Made by a program: the position numbers and the translations under genes
The notes under the pieces: generated by a model
Database searches by the model: none
Told to the model about the DNA's origin: nothing
What the model saw: only the letters and a program-made list of their open reading frames with translations
From: Acidobacteriota bacterium
GTDB taxonomy: Bacteria; Acidobacteriota; Vicinamibacteria; Vicinamibacterales; UBA8438
Direction: 5' to 3'
DNA length: 64,000 nt
Assembly: GCA_009838525.1 (NCBI GenBank)
Contig: VXRJ01000018.1
Location: forward strand, 521,087 to 585,086
In this document: positions 8,702-16,684 of the stretch, piece by piece
How positions within the stretch are numbered: position 1 is the stretch's first letter
How the letters are laid out: each line of letters begins with the position of its first letter

Positions 8702-9271
8702 ATGAACCTGCCCAATACGCTAACCCTCGCCCGGATCTTTCTGATCCCACTCCTGGTCGTCGTGCTGCTCACGCGGTTCGAGGCGGAGCGGATCTTCGGC
8801 CTCCCGAAGGAAGTTGTTGGCGCGGCGATCTTCGGTCTCGCGGCGTTCACCGACTGGCTCGACGGCTACGTGGCGCGTCGGCGCCGGCAAGTGACCCAAC
8901 TCGGCCAGTTGATGGACCCGCTGGCGGACAAGCTGCTGATTACCGCCGCGCTCATCTCGCTCGTGCAGATGGGGATGGCTCCCGCCTGGATGGTCGCGGT
9001 CATCCTCGGACGCGAACTGGCTATCACGGTGCTCCGAAGCATCGCCTATACGCGTGGCGTGACGATCCCTGCCTCGCGCCTCGGCAAGGTAAAGATGGCG
9101 TCACAGGTCGTAGCGATCCTCCTCCTGATCCTGGGCAACCAGGTGTGGATCTTCTGGCTGCTCGGGACGATCGCGCTCTGGCTGGTGCTGACCGCCGCGA
9201 TTTGGTCGGCGATCGACTACTACCGGCGGTATGGTGGTGTCATCACCGATCCAGGTCCATCGCAACCTTGA
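8702..9271 (+). CDS. pgsA: CDP-diacylglycerol--glycerol-3-phosphate 3-phosphatidyltransferase
   Basis: A 189-residue inner-membrane enzyme that makes phosphatidylglycerol phosphate from CDP-diacylglycerol and glycerol-3-phosphate, the committed step to acidic phospholipids. It begins MNLPNTLTLARI and carries the complete CDP-alcohol phosphotransferase signature DWLDGYVAR..G...D...D at about residues 58-82 (FTDWLDGYVARR, then GQLMDPLADK). Hydrophobic helices flank the motif, with a long pair at about 128-170. Length is typical. The 3' end overlaps bamD, on the other strand, by 29 bp. Confidence 0.93.
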   Translation: MNLPNTLTLARIFLIPLLVVVLLTRFEAERIFGLPKEVVGAAIFGLAAFTDWLDGYVARRRRQVTQLGQLMDPLADKLLITAALISLVQMGMAPAWMVAVILGRELAITVLRSIAYTRGVTIPASRLGKVKMASQVVAILLLILGNQVWIFWLLGTIALWLVLTAAIWSAIDYYRRYGGVITDPGPSQP

Positions 9272-10079
9272 GTTCGGCGATCCGGCGGTTGGCGTCCTCG
9301 ATGAACTCCGTATTGGGGAACTCCTCAACCAGCCGCTCGAAGTACGGCAGTGCTTCCGCTCCCCGGTTCAATTGGGCAAGCGAATCGCCAAGGTGGAAGT
9401 ACACCTGATCGCGCCGGGTGTAGGCCGGGTCTTCGTCCAGGATCTCGCGGAAACGGGAGATGGCCCCTGGAAAGTAATTGGCTCGATAGTAGTAGCGGCC
9501 GACGAGGAAACTCGAGTCGCTCAGCCGGTCGCGCGCCTCACGCAGCTTTGATCGCACTTCGTCGATCAGCTCGGCTGTGGAAAACTCGGAGTAGGTCTGC
9601 ATGAAGCGCTCGAACTCCTCGACGGCGAACCGGGTCTCCGACTGGTCACGCTCCGGGCGGCGCATCTGGTTGTAGTAGACCATCCCCAGTTTGTATTGGG
9701 CCTCGGGGCCCAGCGGGTGCGTGGGCGGATAGAGCCGGAGGAACTCGCGCAGTTCGGCGAGCGCAGCGACGAAGCCGGTTGCCGATCCCTCTCCTTCGTA
9801 AGTCTCCACGACGCCAATCCGCGCGTTGGCGCGCAGTTCGCTCTGCGGGTAGTTGTCGCGAATCTGAACGAAGTACTCGCGGGCAGTCGCCCATTCCTCC
9901 GCGGCCAGCGCCTCCTGGCCACGTTCGAAGAGAAGCGTGTCGGCTCCCTCGGCGGTAAACGGAACTTCCGGTTCCGGATTTCCACCGCAGGCGGAGAAAG
10001 CCGCCAGGGTGAGCATCGCGAGGGCGACTGCGACGGGCCGGAGTCGGCGCGGGCTTCGCGCCCGCAAGCCAAGCGTCAT
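9243..10079 (-). CDS. bamD: Outer membrane assembly lipoprotein BamD-like
   Basis: A 278-residue lipoprotein. The signal peptide ends in a lipobox (AFSAC, Cys31), followed by TPR-like helical repeats: ALAAEEWATAREYF, YPQSELRANARIG, EFERFMQTY, YFPGAISRFREIL, YFERLVEEFPNTEFIEDA. This matches BamD/ComL, a periplasmic part of the beta-barrel assembly machine. The frame extends to 10694 but the real start is ATG 10079, which overlaps the stop of the upstream epimerase gene as ATGA. It is the last gene of the def-to-bamD operon. The TPR tail also resembles CpoB/YbgF proteins, so another TPR lipoprotein is possible. Confidence 0.82.
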   Translation of the reverse strand: MTLGLRARSPRRLRPVAVALAMLTLAAFSACGGNPEPEVPFTAEGADTLLFERGQEALAAEEWATAREYFVQIRDNYPQSELRANARIGVVETYEGEGSATGFVAALAELREFLRLYPPTHPLGPEAQYKLGMVYYNQMRRPERDQSETRFAVEEFERFMQTYSEFSTAELIDEVRSKLREARDRLSDSSFLVGRYYYRANYFPGAISRFREILDEDPAYTRRDQVYFHLGDSLAQLNRGAEALPYFERLVEEFPNTEFIEDANRRIAELKVAMDLDR

Positions 10080-11026
10080 GCTACGTTGGACGGCACATTC
10101 GTCAACCATTGGTACTCTGCCAGTATCCCATCTTCCAGGGCAACAGTGGGAACGAACCCCAGGTCCGTCCGGGCGCGTGACGTGTCGGCGAACGTGTCGC
10201 GCATGTCGCCCTTCTGCGCCGCCTCGCAATGGATCTCGGGTTTGCGTCCCGTCACGTCGGCAATTACATCGAGAATCTCGTTCATCGAGACTCGGGAGCC
10301 CCCGCCGATGTTGTAAACGCCGCCGGGGCGGCCGCGGAAACCGGCGGCGACAGTCGCGGCGACCGCATCCTCGACGAAGGTGAAGTCGCGCGTCTGCTCT
10401 CCGTCGCCGTACAGATGGATTGGCTCGCCAGCCGCCACGGCGCGGAGGAACCGGTTGAAGGCCATGTCGGGGCGCTGGCGTGGGCCGTATACGGTGAAGT
10501 AGCGGAGGGCCACGGCCGGAACACCGTTCGTCGCCTGGTAGAGGAGGCAGAGGTGCTCGGCCGCCAGCTTCGTCACGCCGTAGGGTGAGACCGGCTGCGG
10601 TCGCGCATCTTCGACCATCGGCAACTCCACGCGGTCGCCGTAGACCGACGAACTCGACGCGTAGACGAACCGCTCGAGTTGGCGGCTGGCGCATGCCTCG
10701 AGCAGGATCTGCGTCGCGTCGATGTTCAACTCGGTATAGATCGCGAAGTCGCGACCCCAGCTCGCCCGGACACCGGCCTGTGCCGCAAGATGAAATACAT
10801 GCGTGACGCCGTCGAGCAGGTCTGGCAAGTCAGCGTTGCGAATGGAGGTCTCGACGAAGTTGAAGGCGGCCCGTTTCCGCAGTGACGCCAGGTTCGCTTC
10901 CTTTACTTCGCGTGCGTAGTAGTCGGTGAACGCGTCAAGTCCCGTCACCTCGTACCCGCGCTCCAGTAGATGTTCGGATAGATGCGAGCCGATGAACCCC
11001 GCCGCCCCCGTTACGAGCGCCCTCAT
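10076..11026 (-). CDS. NAD-dependent sugar-nucleotide epimerase/dehydratase (GalE / UDP-glucuronate epimerase type)
   Basis: A 316-residue extended short-chain dehydrogenase. It starts with the NAD-binding motif VTGAAGFIGSHL (residues 5-16). The catalytic triad is visible as YASSSSVYG (Ser) and SPYGVTK (Tyr-x3-Lys). GPRQRPDMAF is the substrate-binding region and GGVYNIGGGSRVS the C-terminal signature. This pattern suits UDP-sugar 4-epimerases such as GalE or UDP-glucuronate epimerase. It directly abuts rpe upstream and overlaps bamD downstream by 4 bp, so it is co-transcribed and probably feeds envelope glycans. Confidence 0.85.
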   Translation of the reverse strand: MRALVTGAAGFIGSHLSEHLLERGYEVTGLDAFTDYYAREVKEANLASLRKRAAFNFVETSIRNADLPDLLDGVTHVFHLAAQAGVRASWGRDFAIYTELNIDATQILLEACASRQLERFVYASSSSVYGDRVELPMVEDARPQPVSPYGVTKLAAEHLCLLYQATNGVPAVALRYFTVYGPRQRPDMAFNRFLRAVAAGEPIHLYGDGEQTRDFTFVEDAVAATVAAGFRGRPGGVYNIGGGSRVSMNEILDVIADVTGRKPEIHCEAAQKGDMRDTFADTSRARTDLGFVPTVALEDGILAEYQWLTNVPSNVA

Positions 11027-11719
11027 CTATCCTTCGCCTGCAACTGCGAGTCCCGACAACGCCGCCTCGCGCAGGGCATGCGTCGCGGAGGCCGGATTTT
11101 CAGCTCCATAGATGGCCGACGCCGCCACGAGAATCTCGGCGCCTGCCGCCACCAGTTCAGCGGCGTTCGCAGGGCTGACGCCGCCATCAACCTCGACCGG
11201 CGCACGGTTGCCGGCCGCATCGAGCAGGGCGCGCGCCTCGCCTACCCTCGCCGTGCTCTCGGGAATGAACAGTTGTCCTGCATAGCCCGGGTTGACGGAC
11301 ATCACGACTACGTAGTCCACCTGGTTCGCTACGGCCTTGAGCGCGTCAACCGGGGTTCCCGGATTGACTGCGGCGCCGGCGGCGAGGCCATGTGCACGGA
11401 TCGCGGAGAGGGTCCGGTGCAGGTGAGGAGTTGCTTCGAGATGAACCGAAATCATCGCCGCGCCCGCCATCGCGAACGCCTCGATGTGCCGTTCCGGCTC
11501 GATCACCATCAGGTGGACGTCGAGCGGCACGCCGGCCACTCGTTTGAGTGCTTCGACAATCGGAATCCCTATCGAGATGTTCGGCACGAACCGCCCGTCC
11601 ATGACGTCGACGTGCAGAAGGTCGGCGCCGCCGGCCTCTACCGCACGCGCGGCCTCACCCAGTGCGGCGAAGTCGCACGCCAGCACGGATGGCGCAATAC
11701 GAACGGCAGGTGCTGTCAC
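11027..11719 (-). CDS. rpe: Ribulose-phosphate 3-epimerase
   Basis: A 230-residue TIM-barrel enzyme interconverting ribulose-5-P and xylulose-5-P in the pentose phosphate pathway. Family motifs are in order: IAPSVLACDF at the N-terminus, LHVDVMDGRFVPN with the metal His/Asp, VHLMV, VMSVNPGYAGQ, and VEVDGGV with the catalytic Asp near the end. Length is standard. Its start overlaps the PASTA gene stop by 4 bp and its stop abuts the epimerase start, consistent with translational coupling. Confidence 0.95.
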   Translation of the reverse strand: MTAPAVRIAPSVLACDFAALGEAARAVEAGGADLLHVDVMDGRFVPNISIGIPIVEALKRVAGVPLDVHLMVIEPERHIEAFAMAGAAMISVHLEATPHLHRTLSAIRAHGLAAGAAVNPGTPVDALKAVANQVDYVVVMSVNPGYAGQLFIPESTARVGEARALLDAAGNRAPVEVDGGVSPANAAELVAAGAEILVAASAIYGAENPASATHALREAALSGLAVAGEG

Positions 11720-12441
11720 CGACTCACTTCCAGGGAGATTGCGTCGGCCTGAGTCACCTGATAGCCGGCGCTGGGCGCCTGATCGATCACGACGCCGGGG
11801 TCGATGCCCGGATACGGATGATCACCCACCACCGACACACGGAATCCGCGCGCCCGCAGGATGGCGGCGGCAGCCTCGCCATCCACACCAATCAAGTTCG
11901 GCATGACGTACGTCTGCCCGCGCTCCCCACGATTGACCAGCAGCGCGATCTGTTCGCCGCTGCCCGCCGGAGGCGGATCCTGCGCCACGACGGAGTTCGT
12001 GGGGTACCGGCTCGAACGGATCTCCGAAACGGCGTCGAGAATAAAGGCATTGTCGATCAGGCGCTGGCGCGCACCGGTTTCCGACTCGCCGATCAGCGAC
12101 GGCGCTTCACCCGCGTTCGGGCCGGAGCTGATCCAGAGTTTCACGTTGCGGCGTCGGCGCGTGTTGACACCGGGCCGCGGATCCTGGGCAGCGATGCGTC
12201 CTGGTTCGATGGCAGGGTGAATCCTGCGCTGCGGATCGAAGCGGGCCTGCAGTCCCTGGTCGGACAGGATACGTATTGCCTCCTGCGGGGCAAGGCCGCG
12301 CAGGTCGGGGGTCGGCACCTCACGTGCCCGGATCGCCAGTTGTAGTCCGGCAAACGTGAAGAGCCCGAAAGTGCCGGCCAATGCGCCAGCGAGCAGGATG
12401 AGCCTGGCGACCCTATGCAGCCCGGCCGAGACCCTCATCAA
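11716..12441 (-). CDS. PASTA-domain membrane protein
   Basis: A 241-residue protein with one N-terminal transmembrane helix (about 13-35) followed by three PASTA repeats. The repeats are recognisable by VPTPDLRGLAPQEA, APSLIGESETGARQRL and MPNLIGVDGEAAAAIL, each followed by a Q(D/A)P.PG turn. PASTA domains bind peptidoglycan or muropeptides outside the cytoplasm. There is no kinase or transpeptidase domain, so it may be an envelope-anchored accessory protein. A PASTA gene near rsmB and rpe recurs in several phyla (recalled). Coupled to rpe by an ATGA overlap. Confidence 0.85.
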   Translation of the reverse strand: MMRVSAGLHRVARLILLAGALAGTFGLFTFAGLQLAIRAREVPTPDLRGLAPQEAIRILSDQGLQARFDPQRRIHPAIEPGRIAAQDPRPGVNTRRRRNVKLWISSGPNAGEAPSLIGESETGARQRLIDNAFILDAVSEIRSSRYPTNSVVAQDPPPAGSGEQIALLVNRGERGQTYVMPNLIGVDGEAAAAILRARGFRVSVVGDHPYPGIDPGVVIDQAPSAGYQVTQADAISLEVSR

Positions 12442-12489
12442 ACCTCCAGTTTAAGAGACACGCTCCCGCTCCGACAAGGCCGGCTCGCC

Positions 12490-13932
12490 TCACGCAGCCT
12501 TCCGCCGCAGGACGGCGCCGAAGAATGCATCGACACCGTCGCGGAACGGAAGCGTCCGGAAGTAGCCCGCATTGTCGACGAACGGTCGTGCGACCGGGCT
12601 CTCCGGTTGGATCAGCGTGAACGCGGTGCGGTCTTCCAGGAACTGTGCAACCACTTCCTCGTTCTCTTCGGGTTCGCTCGAGCAGGTCGAATAGACCAGC
12701 CGACCACCGCGACGCACGCACGCGGCGGCGCGGCGCAGCATCGCGAGTTGCCGATCGGCGAAGACGTGCAAGTCACGGGGTTCGCGGCGCCATTTGATGT
12801 CCGGGTCGCGGCGGACGATTCCAAGGCCGGAGCAGGGGGCGTCGAGGAGGACGTGGTCGAACCGTTCACCGAATGGGAGTGGCGCGGTTGCGTCCAGCCT
12901 GACAACCGCGACGTTGGAGAGGCCAAGGCGCTCCCGGGCGCGCTTGAGGAGCGAGACGCGATGCGGGCGGTGGTCGCAGGCGACAACCAGCGCGACGCCG
13001 TCGTCCTGGCGGCGGGCCGACGGCGCCGACACCTCCACGCGGGGCGCGGCAAGACCGGCGGTCTTGTTTCCTGGTGAGGCGCACAGGTCGAGAATCGTGC
13101 CGCCCGCAGGTAGCGTTACGAGTTCGAGAATCAGTTGCGAGGCTTCGTCCTGTATGACGAAGAGGCCCTCCGCCGCAAGCGGGGTCGAGGCCGGGTCGCC
13201 GACCTGGACGTGGAGTCCGTGAGGGGCGTGACGGGCAGGAGTCGTCCTGACGTCGTAGGCGGCGAGGGCGGTGGCGAGACCCGACGCACTGATCCGCGCG
13301 AGATTGGGACGCAGCGTGACAGGCGGAACGCCATTGTTGAAACGGGTCCAGTCGACGGCCGCGTCGAATCCGTGGCGATCGAGCCAGCGGGCAACAAGCC
13401 AGCGCGGGTGGGAAAGGGTGACGCCGAGATAGTCAAGGGCTGGTTCACGAGAAATGAGAGGATTCTCGGCGTTCTCCGGGCGCGTGTCATGCGCTGGCGC
13501 ATCGGGAAGAGACAACGCCGGGGCACGCCGTGTATCAGCCAGGGCGCGAAGGACCGCGTTGACGAAGCCCGCGCCGCGAGGCTTGCCAATGACTCTGCTC
13601 AGCGTGACCGCGTCGGCGACGACAGCGTGGGGCGGTATTCGATCCAGCCAGTGGATCTGATACGTAGCGGCACGGAGCAGGTCGAGGATCGGGGGCGAGA
13701 TTCTCGCGAGCGGACGTGTTGACACCTGTGTCAGAAAGTGATCGATCGCGTTGCGCCAGCGGAGAGTGCCACACGCTATCTCGCCGGCCAGCGCCCGGTC
13801 GCGCGGGTCGTTGAGTTCCCGACGCGCCGCGGCGAGGGCGGTTGCCAGATCCCGACGCAGATGCACCGCGCGCAGCACCTGATGCGCCGCGACGCGCGCG
13901 GGTGCCACCTGTCTGGTCATGGTGGAGGTCAC
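12490..13932 (-). CDS. rsmB: 16S rRNA (cytosine(967)-C5)-methyltransferase
   Basis: A 480-residue RNA m5C methyltransferase. The N-terminal NusB-like helical domain (about 10-150, with ARVAAHQVLRAV and DRALAGEIACGTLRW) is followed by the SAM-binding Rossmann domain: LDLCASPGNKT, DATAPLPF, LLDAPCSGLG (motif IV) and YSTCSSEPEENE with the catalytic Cys (motif VI). It methylates C967 of 16S rRNA using SAM. The GTG at 13932 overlaps the fmt stop as GTGA; ATG 13920 is an alternative. The fmt-rsmB order is conserved in many bacteria. Confidence 0.95.
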   Translation of the reverse strand: MTSTMTRQVAPARVAAHQVLRAVHLRRDLATALAAARRELNDPRDRALAGEIACGTLRWRNAIDHFLTQVSTRPLARISPPILDLLRAATYQIHWLDRIPPHAVVADAVTLSRVIGKPRGAGFVNAVLRALADTRRAPALSLPDAPAHDTRPENAENPLISREPALDYLGVTLSHPRWLVARWLDRHGFDAAVDWTRFNNGVPPVTLRPNLARISASGLATALAAYDVRTTPARHAPHGLHVQVGDPASTPLAAEGLFVIQDEASQLILELVTLPAGGTILDLCASPGNKTAGLAAPRVEVSAPSARRQDDGVALVVACDHRPHRVSLLKRARERLGLSNVAVVRLDATAPLPFGERFDHVLLDAPCSGLGIVRRDPDIKWRREPRDLHVFADRQLAMLRRAAACVRRGGRLVYSTCSSEPEENEEVVAQFLEDRTAFTLIQPESPVARPFVDNAGYFRTLPFRDGVDAFFGAVLRRKAA

Positions 13933-14918
13933 ACCGGAAGATCGAATCGGACACCGGGCCGCCAGGGGCGGCCAGCGAGGAAGGCCCGGGCCGAAAGGCG
14001 CGAGCCACCTTCCGGCTGCAACTCGTGGATGGCAACGGAATGATCGTCGCCCGCGGCAACTATCAGGCTGTCAAGATGCGCCTCCACGATGGTGCCGGGC
14101 GGTTCCGCGGGCGAGGAGCCGTCAGACGGCGGCATAACCAGTGTCGTGCGGTGGATCAGATAGCGCTTGCCGTCCAGTGCCGCGGACGCGTGTGGCCAGG
14201 GCTGCAGGCCGCGCACCTGGTTGTGGATCGCCTCCGCCGGACGCCGCCAGTCGAGAACGCCGTCCGCCTTCGTCAGGCGGGGCGCGAGAGTCGCGAGCCC
14301 GTGATCCTGTTCCTCGAAGACCGCAGTGCCAGCGGCGATGCGGTCCACTGTATCGACCAGCAGGTCGGCGCCGATCTCCGCCAGAGCCGCTTCCACCGCA
14401 CTGCTCGTTTCCGACGGCTCGATTGGCCGTGCGCGCCTGGCCAGCATCGGGCCGGCGTCCATTTCCTTCACCAATTGGATGATCGTCACGCCGGTCTCGG
14501 TCTCTCCCGCCATGATCGCCCGATGGACCGGCGCTGCGCCGCGCCACTTCGGCAGGAGCGAAGCGTGCACGTTGATCGCTCCGTGCGCGCAGGCGCCTAG
14601 CAGCCACTCCGGCAACAGCCGACCGTACGCCGCCACCACCGCCAGGTCGTGCTCACAGGCGGTGAGCCGGGCGCGGAATGTCTCGTCAGTCAGGCGTTCC
14701 GGTTGAAGCACGAGAAGCTCCTTCGCCGCCGCCAGTTCCTTTACCGCCGAGGGAAACATGCGCCGCCCACGCCCGCGCGGGCGATCCGGTTGCGTAACCA
14801 CGGCGACCACGTCGTGCGCGGAGGCGAGCAGCCGGTCCAGGGTCGTGGCGGCAAACGACGGTGTGCCGTAGAAGACGATTCTCAGCGCTCGATTCTCCTG
14901 GCGAGTCGGGGCTACCAC
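13929..14918 (-). CDS. fmt: Methionyl-tRNA formyltransferase
   Basis: A 329-residue enzyme that formylates initiator Met-tRNA using 10-formyl-THF. Signature blocks are RIVFYGTPSFA at the N-terminus, the catalytic INVHASLLPKWRG (Asn and His), and MDAGPML with the catalytic Asp. A separate C-terminal tRNA-binding domain starts at about residue 210. The frame opens with GTG 14918, 7 bp inside def, giving a 12-residue lead before RIVFYG. A strong AGGAG lies within that lead, so initiation closer to RIVFYG, possibly at a non-standard CTG, is possible. Paired with def as in most bacteria. Confidence 0.95.
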   Translation of the reverse strand: MVAPTRQENRALRIVFYGTPSFAATTLDRLLASAHDVVAVVTQPDRPRGRGRRMFPSAVKELAAAKELLVLQPERLTDETFRARLTACEHDLAVVAAYGRLLPEWLLGACAHGAINVHASLLPKWRGAAPVHRAIMAGETETGVTIIQLVKEMDAGPMLARRARPIEPSETSSAVEAALAEIGADLLVDTVDRIAAGTAVFEEQDHGLATLAPRLTKADGVLDWRRPAEAIHNQVRGLQPWPHASAALDGKRYLIHRTTLVMPPSDGSSPAEPPGTIVEAHLDSLIVAAGDDHSVAIHELQPEGGSRLSARAFLAGRPWRPGVRFDLPV

Positions 14919-15421
14919 CGCCCGGCGCGCCGCAACCGTTTGATCTTCCTGGCAATCAGCTCCCGCCGGATGCCGCTCAGGCGATTCAGAAAGAGGGAGC
15001 CATCCAGGTGGTCCATCTCGTGGGCAAATGCCCTAGCCAGAACACCGGTACCTTCCGCCTCGCGTGATGTTCCATCGCGGTCCAGCCCACGTACGACGGC
15101 GCGCGCCGGTCGTGTTACTACCGCGCTGAATCCCGGGATGCTGAGGCACCCTTCGTCCTCCCGCTGGGTGCCCTCGCGGGCGATCCACTCCGGGTTGACC
15201 ATCACGAGAAGCGCGTTCGCATCGTGACCGCCCGACGGATCCACAACGAAGATCCGCTTGGCGACACCTACCTGCGAAGCTGCCAGTCCTATCCCCTGCG
15301 CCGCGTACATCGTCTCGACCATGTCGTCGATCAAGGCTTGCGTATCCGCCGTAATCTCTTCGACATCGACGGCCGGCCGGACGAGCAGCTCGTCGCCGAG
15401 TCGCAGGATTCTCCGAATCAC
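14912..15421 (-). CDS. def: Peptide deformylase
   Basis: Removes the N-formyl group from new proteins. All three metal-site motifs are present: GIGLAASQ (motif 1), EGCLS with the Cys ligand (motif 2) and HEMDH (motif 3). The frame is open to 15658, but the extra N-terminal sequence is low in family character. GTG 15421, just before IRRILRLGDELL, gives the usual 169 residues. Its stop overlaps the fmt start by 7 bp. This is the first gene of the def-fmt-rsmB-PASTA-rpe-epimerase-bamD operon. Confidence 0.94.
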   Translation of the reverse strand: MIRRILRLGDELLVRPAVDVEEITADTQALIDDMVETMYAAQGIGLAASQVGVAKRIFVVDPSGGHDANALLVMVNPEWIAREGTQREDEGCLSIPGFSAVVTRPARAVVRGLDRDGTSREAEGTGVLARAFAHEMDHLDGSLFLNRLSGIRRELIARKIKRLRRAGRW

Positions 15422-15534
15422 GCGGCGATTGTATTGCGGACCGTACGTCCGGCGAGCCGCGCGTCCGCCTGCTGGCCACCAGGGAGAGCCGAGAGGTTCT
15501 GAGTTGGCACGGAATTTGACAGTGGCGGAGCCCC

Positions 15535-16545
15535 ATGAGCCGACACTGGACCAAGCGTGACACGGAGAGCGGAAGACGGGTCGAGGGCGGGCTGGCGCGG
15601 CTGATGGGGAAGAGCCCGGCCATGGTCGCGCTACGCAAGGCCGTCGCGCGTGCGGCATCCGCTCCCTTTCCGGTGCTGATCGAAGGAGAGAGCGGTACCG
15701 GTAAGGAACTCGTGGCGCGGGCGCTGCACGAGGAAGGCCCGCGGCGGCACGAGCGGTTCTCGGCGGTCAACTGCGCGACATTCAGCGACGAGTTGATTGA
15801 TGCGGAACTGTTCGGTCACGCCAAGGGGGCGTTCACCGGCGCCGGGCAGGCGCGCCGTGGCCTGTTGGAGGAGACTTCCGGTGGAACCGTGTTCCTCGAC
15901 GAAGTGGGAGAGTTGTCGCCGCGCGGGCAGGCGAAGCTGCTGCGCACGTTGCAGGAGGGTGAGATCCGAAAACTGGGGGAGAACCGGACGCGGAACCTCG
16001 ACCTGCGGGTAGTTGCCGCCACCAACCGCGGCCTCACCAGGGAGGCCGACCGCGGCTGCTTCCGCCGCGACCTGCTCTATCGTCTCGATGTGGTCCACCT
16101 CGATGTGCCGCCGCTACGCGACCGACCGGACGACATCGAGGCGCTCGCCGAGCACTATTGGGGACGGACGCTGGCGCAGACCCAGGGACACGCCCGCCTG
16201 TCACGCGACACGCTGGCGGTGCTTGTCTCGCACGAATGGCCGGGCAACGTCCGTGAACTGCAGAACGTCCTCGCGGCATTGGCGATTCAGGCGCCACCGG
16301 AAGGGGAGGTGGGACCGCACCTGCTCCCCGCGGGATTTCGCCGCACGGTTGAGGAACGCCGCCCGACGCTGGCGGAAGCGCGGCGGGCATTCGAACGGGC
16401 GTTCGTGCGCGCCGCCCTCATCCGCGCGAACGGCCAGCGGCGCCGGGCCGCCCGGGAACTGGGGATGTCGCGCCAGGGATTGAGCAAGCTGATCGACCGT
16501 CTCGGCATCGATTCCGGCGGCGGAGCGACGACGCGCTCCACTTGA
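15535..16545 (+). CDS. Sigma-54-dependent transcriptional activator without a sensor domain
   Basis: A 336-residue bacterial enhancer-binding protein. The AAA+ core starts almost at once: Walker A GESGTGKE at about 50-57, the sigma-54-contacting loop GAFTGA near 100, Walker B GGTVFLDEVGEL, and the arginine finger region FRRDLLYRL. The C-terminus has a Fis-type helix-turn-helix (NGQRRRAARELGMSRQGLSKLI). No receiver, GAF or PAS domain precedes the core, and only about 25 residues lie before it, so regulation must come from a partner protein or expression level (PspF-like layout). Divergent from def, so it may control nearby or distant sigma-54 promoters. Confidence 0.9.
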   Translation: MSRHWTKRDTESGRRVEGGLARLMGKSPAMVALRKAVARAASAPFPVLIEGESGTGKELVARALHEEGPRRHERFSAVNCATFSDELIDAELFGHAKGAFTGAGQARRGLLEETSGGTVFLDEVGELSPRGQAKLLRTLQEGEIRKLGENRTRNLDLRVVAATNRGLTREADRGCFRRDLLYRLDVVHLDVPPLRDRPDDIEALAEHYWGRTLAQTQGHARLSRDTLAVLVSHEWPGNVRELQNVLAALAIQAPPEGEVGPHLLPAGFRRTVEERRPTLAEARRAFERAFVRAALIRANGQRRRAARELGMSRQGLSKLIDRLGIDSGGGATTRST

Positions 16546-16684
16546 CGCCGCCGTCCATTAGGCTGGCGGCGGTGCCGTCCGCCAGTCGCAGCCGGCCACG
16601 CGACTCAATTCAGTATCATTCGGGACGGACGTCATCGCTTGCGTTTTCCGACGTCCGCGAGGTCGCCGTCGAGCGTCGGGAGAC

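Noticed and set aside
9243-10694. 483-codon ORF containing bamD.
   Set aside because: Its first ~205 codons overlap the epimerase in another frame; the lipoprotein signal begins at 10079.
15505-15520. TGGCAC-GGAAT-TTGAC, close to a sigma-54 -24/-12 promoter, just before the sigma-54 activator gene.
   Set aside because: The -12 GC is GA, and a start 12 nt downstream would leave only about 5 nt before the ATG and exclude the ribosome-binding site. Probably chance.
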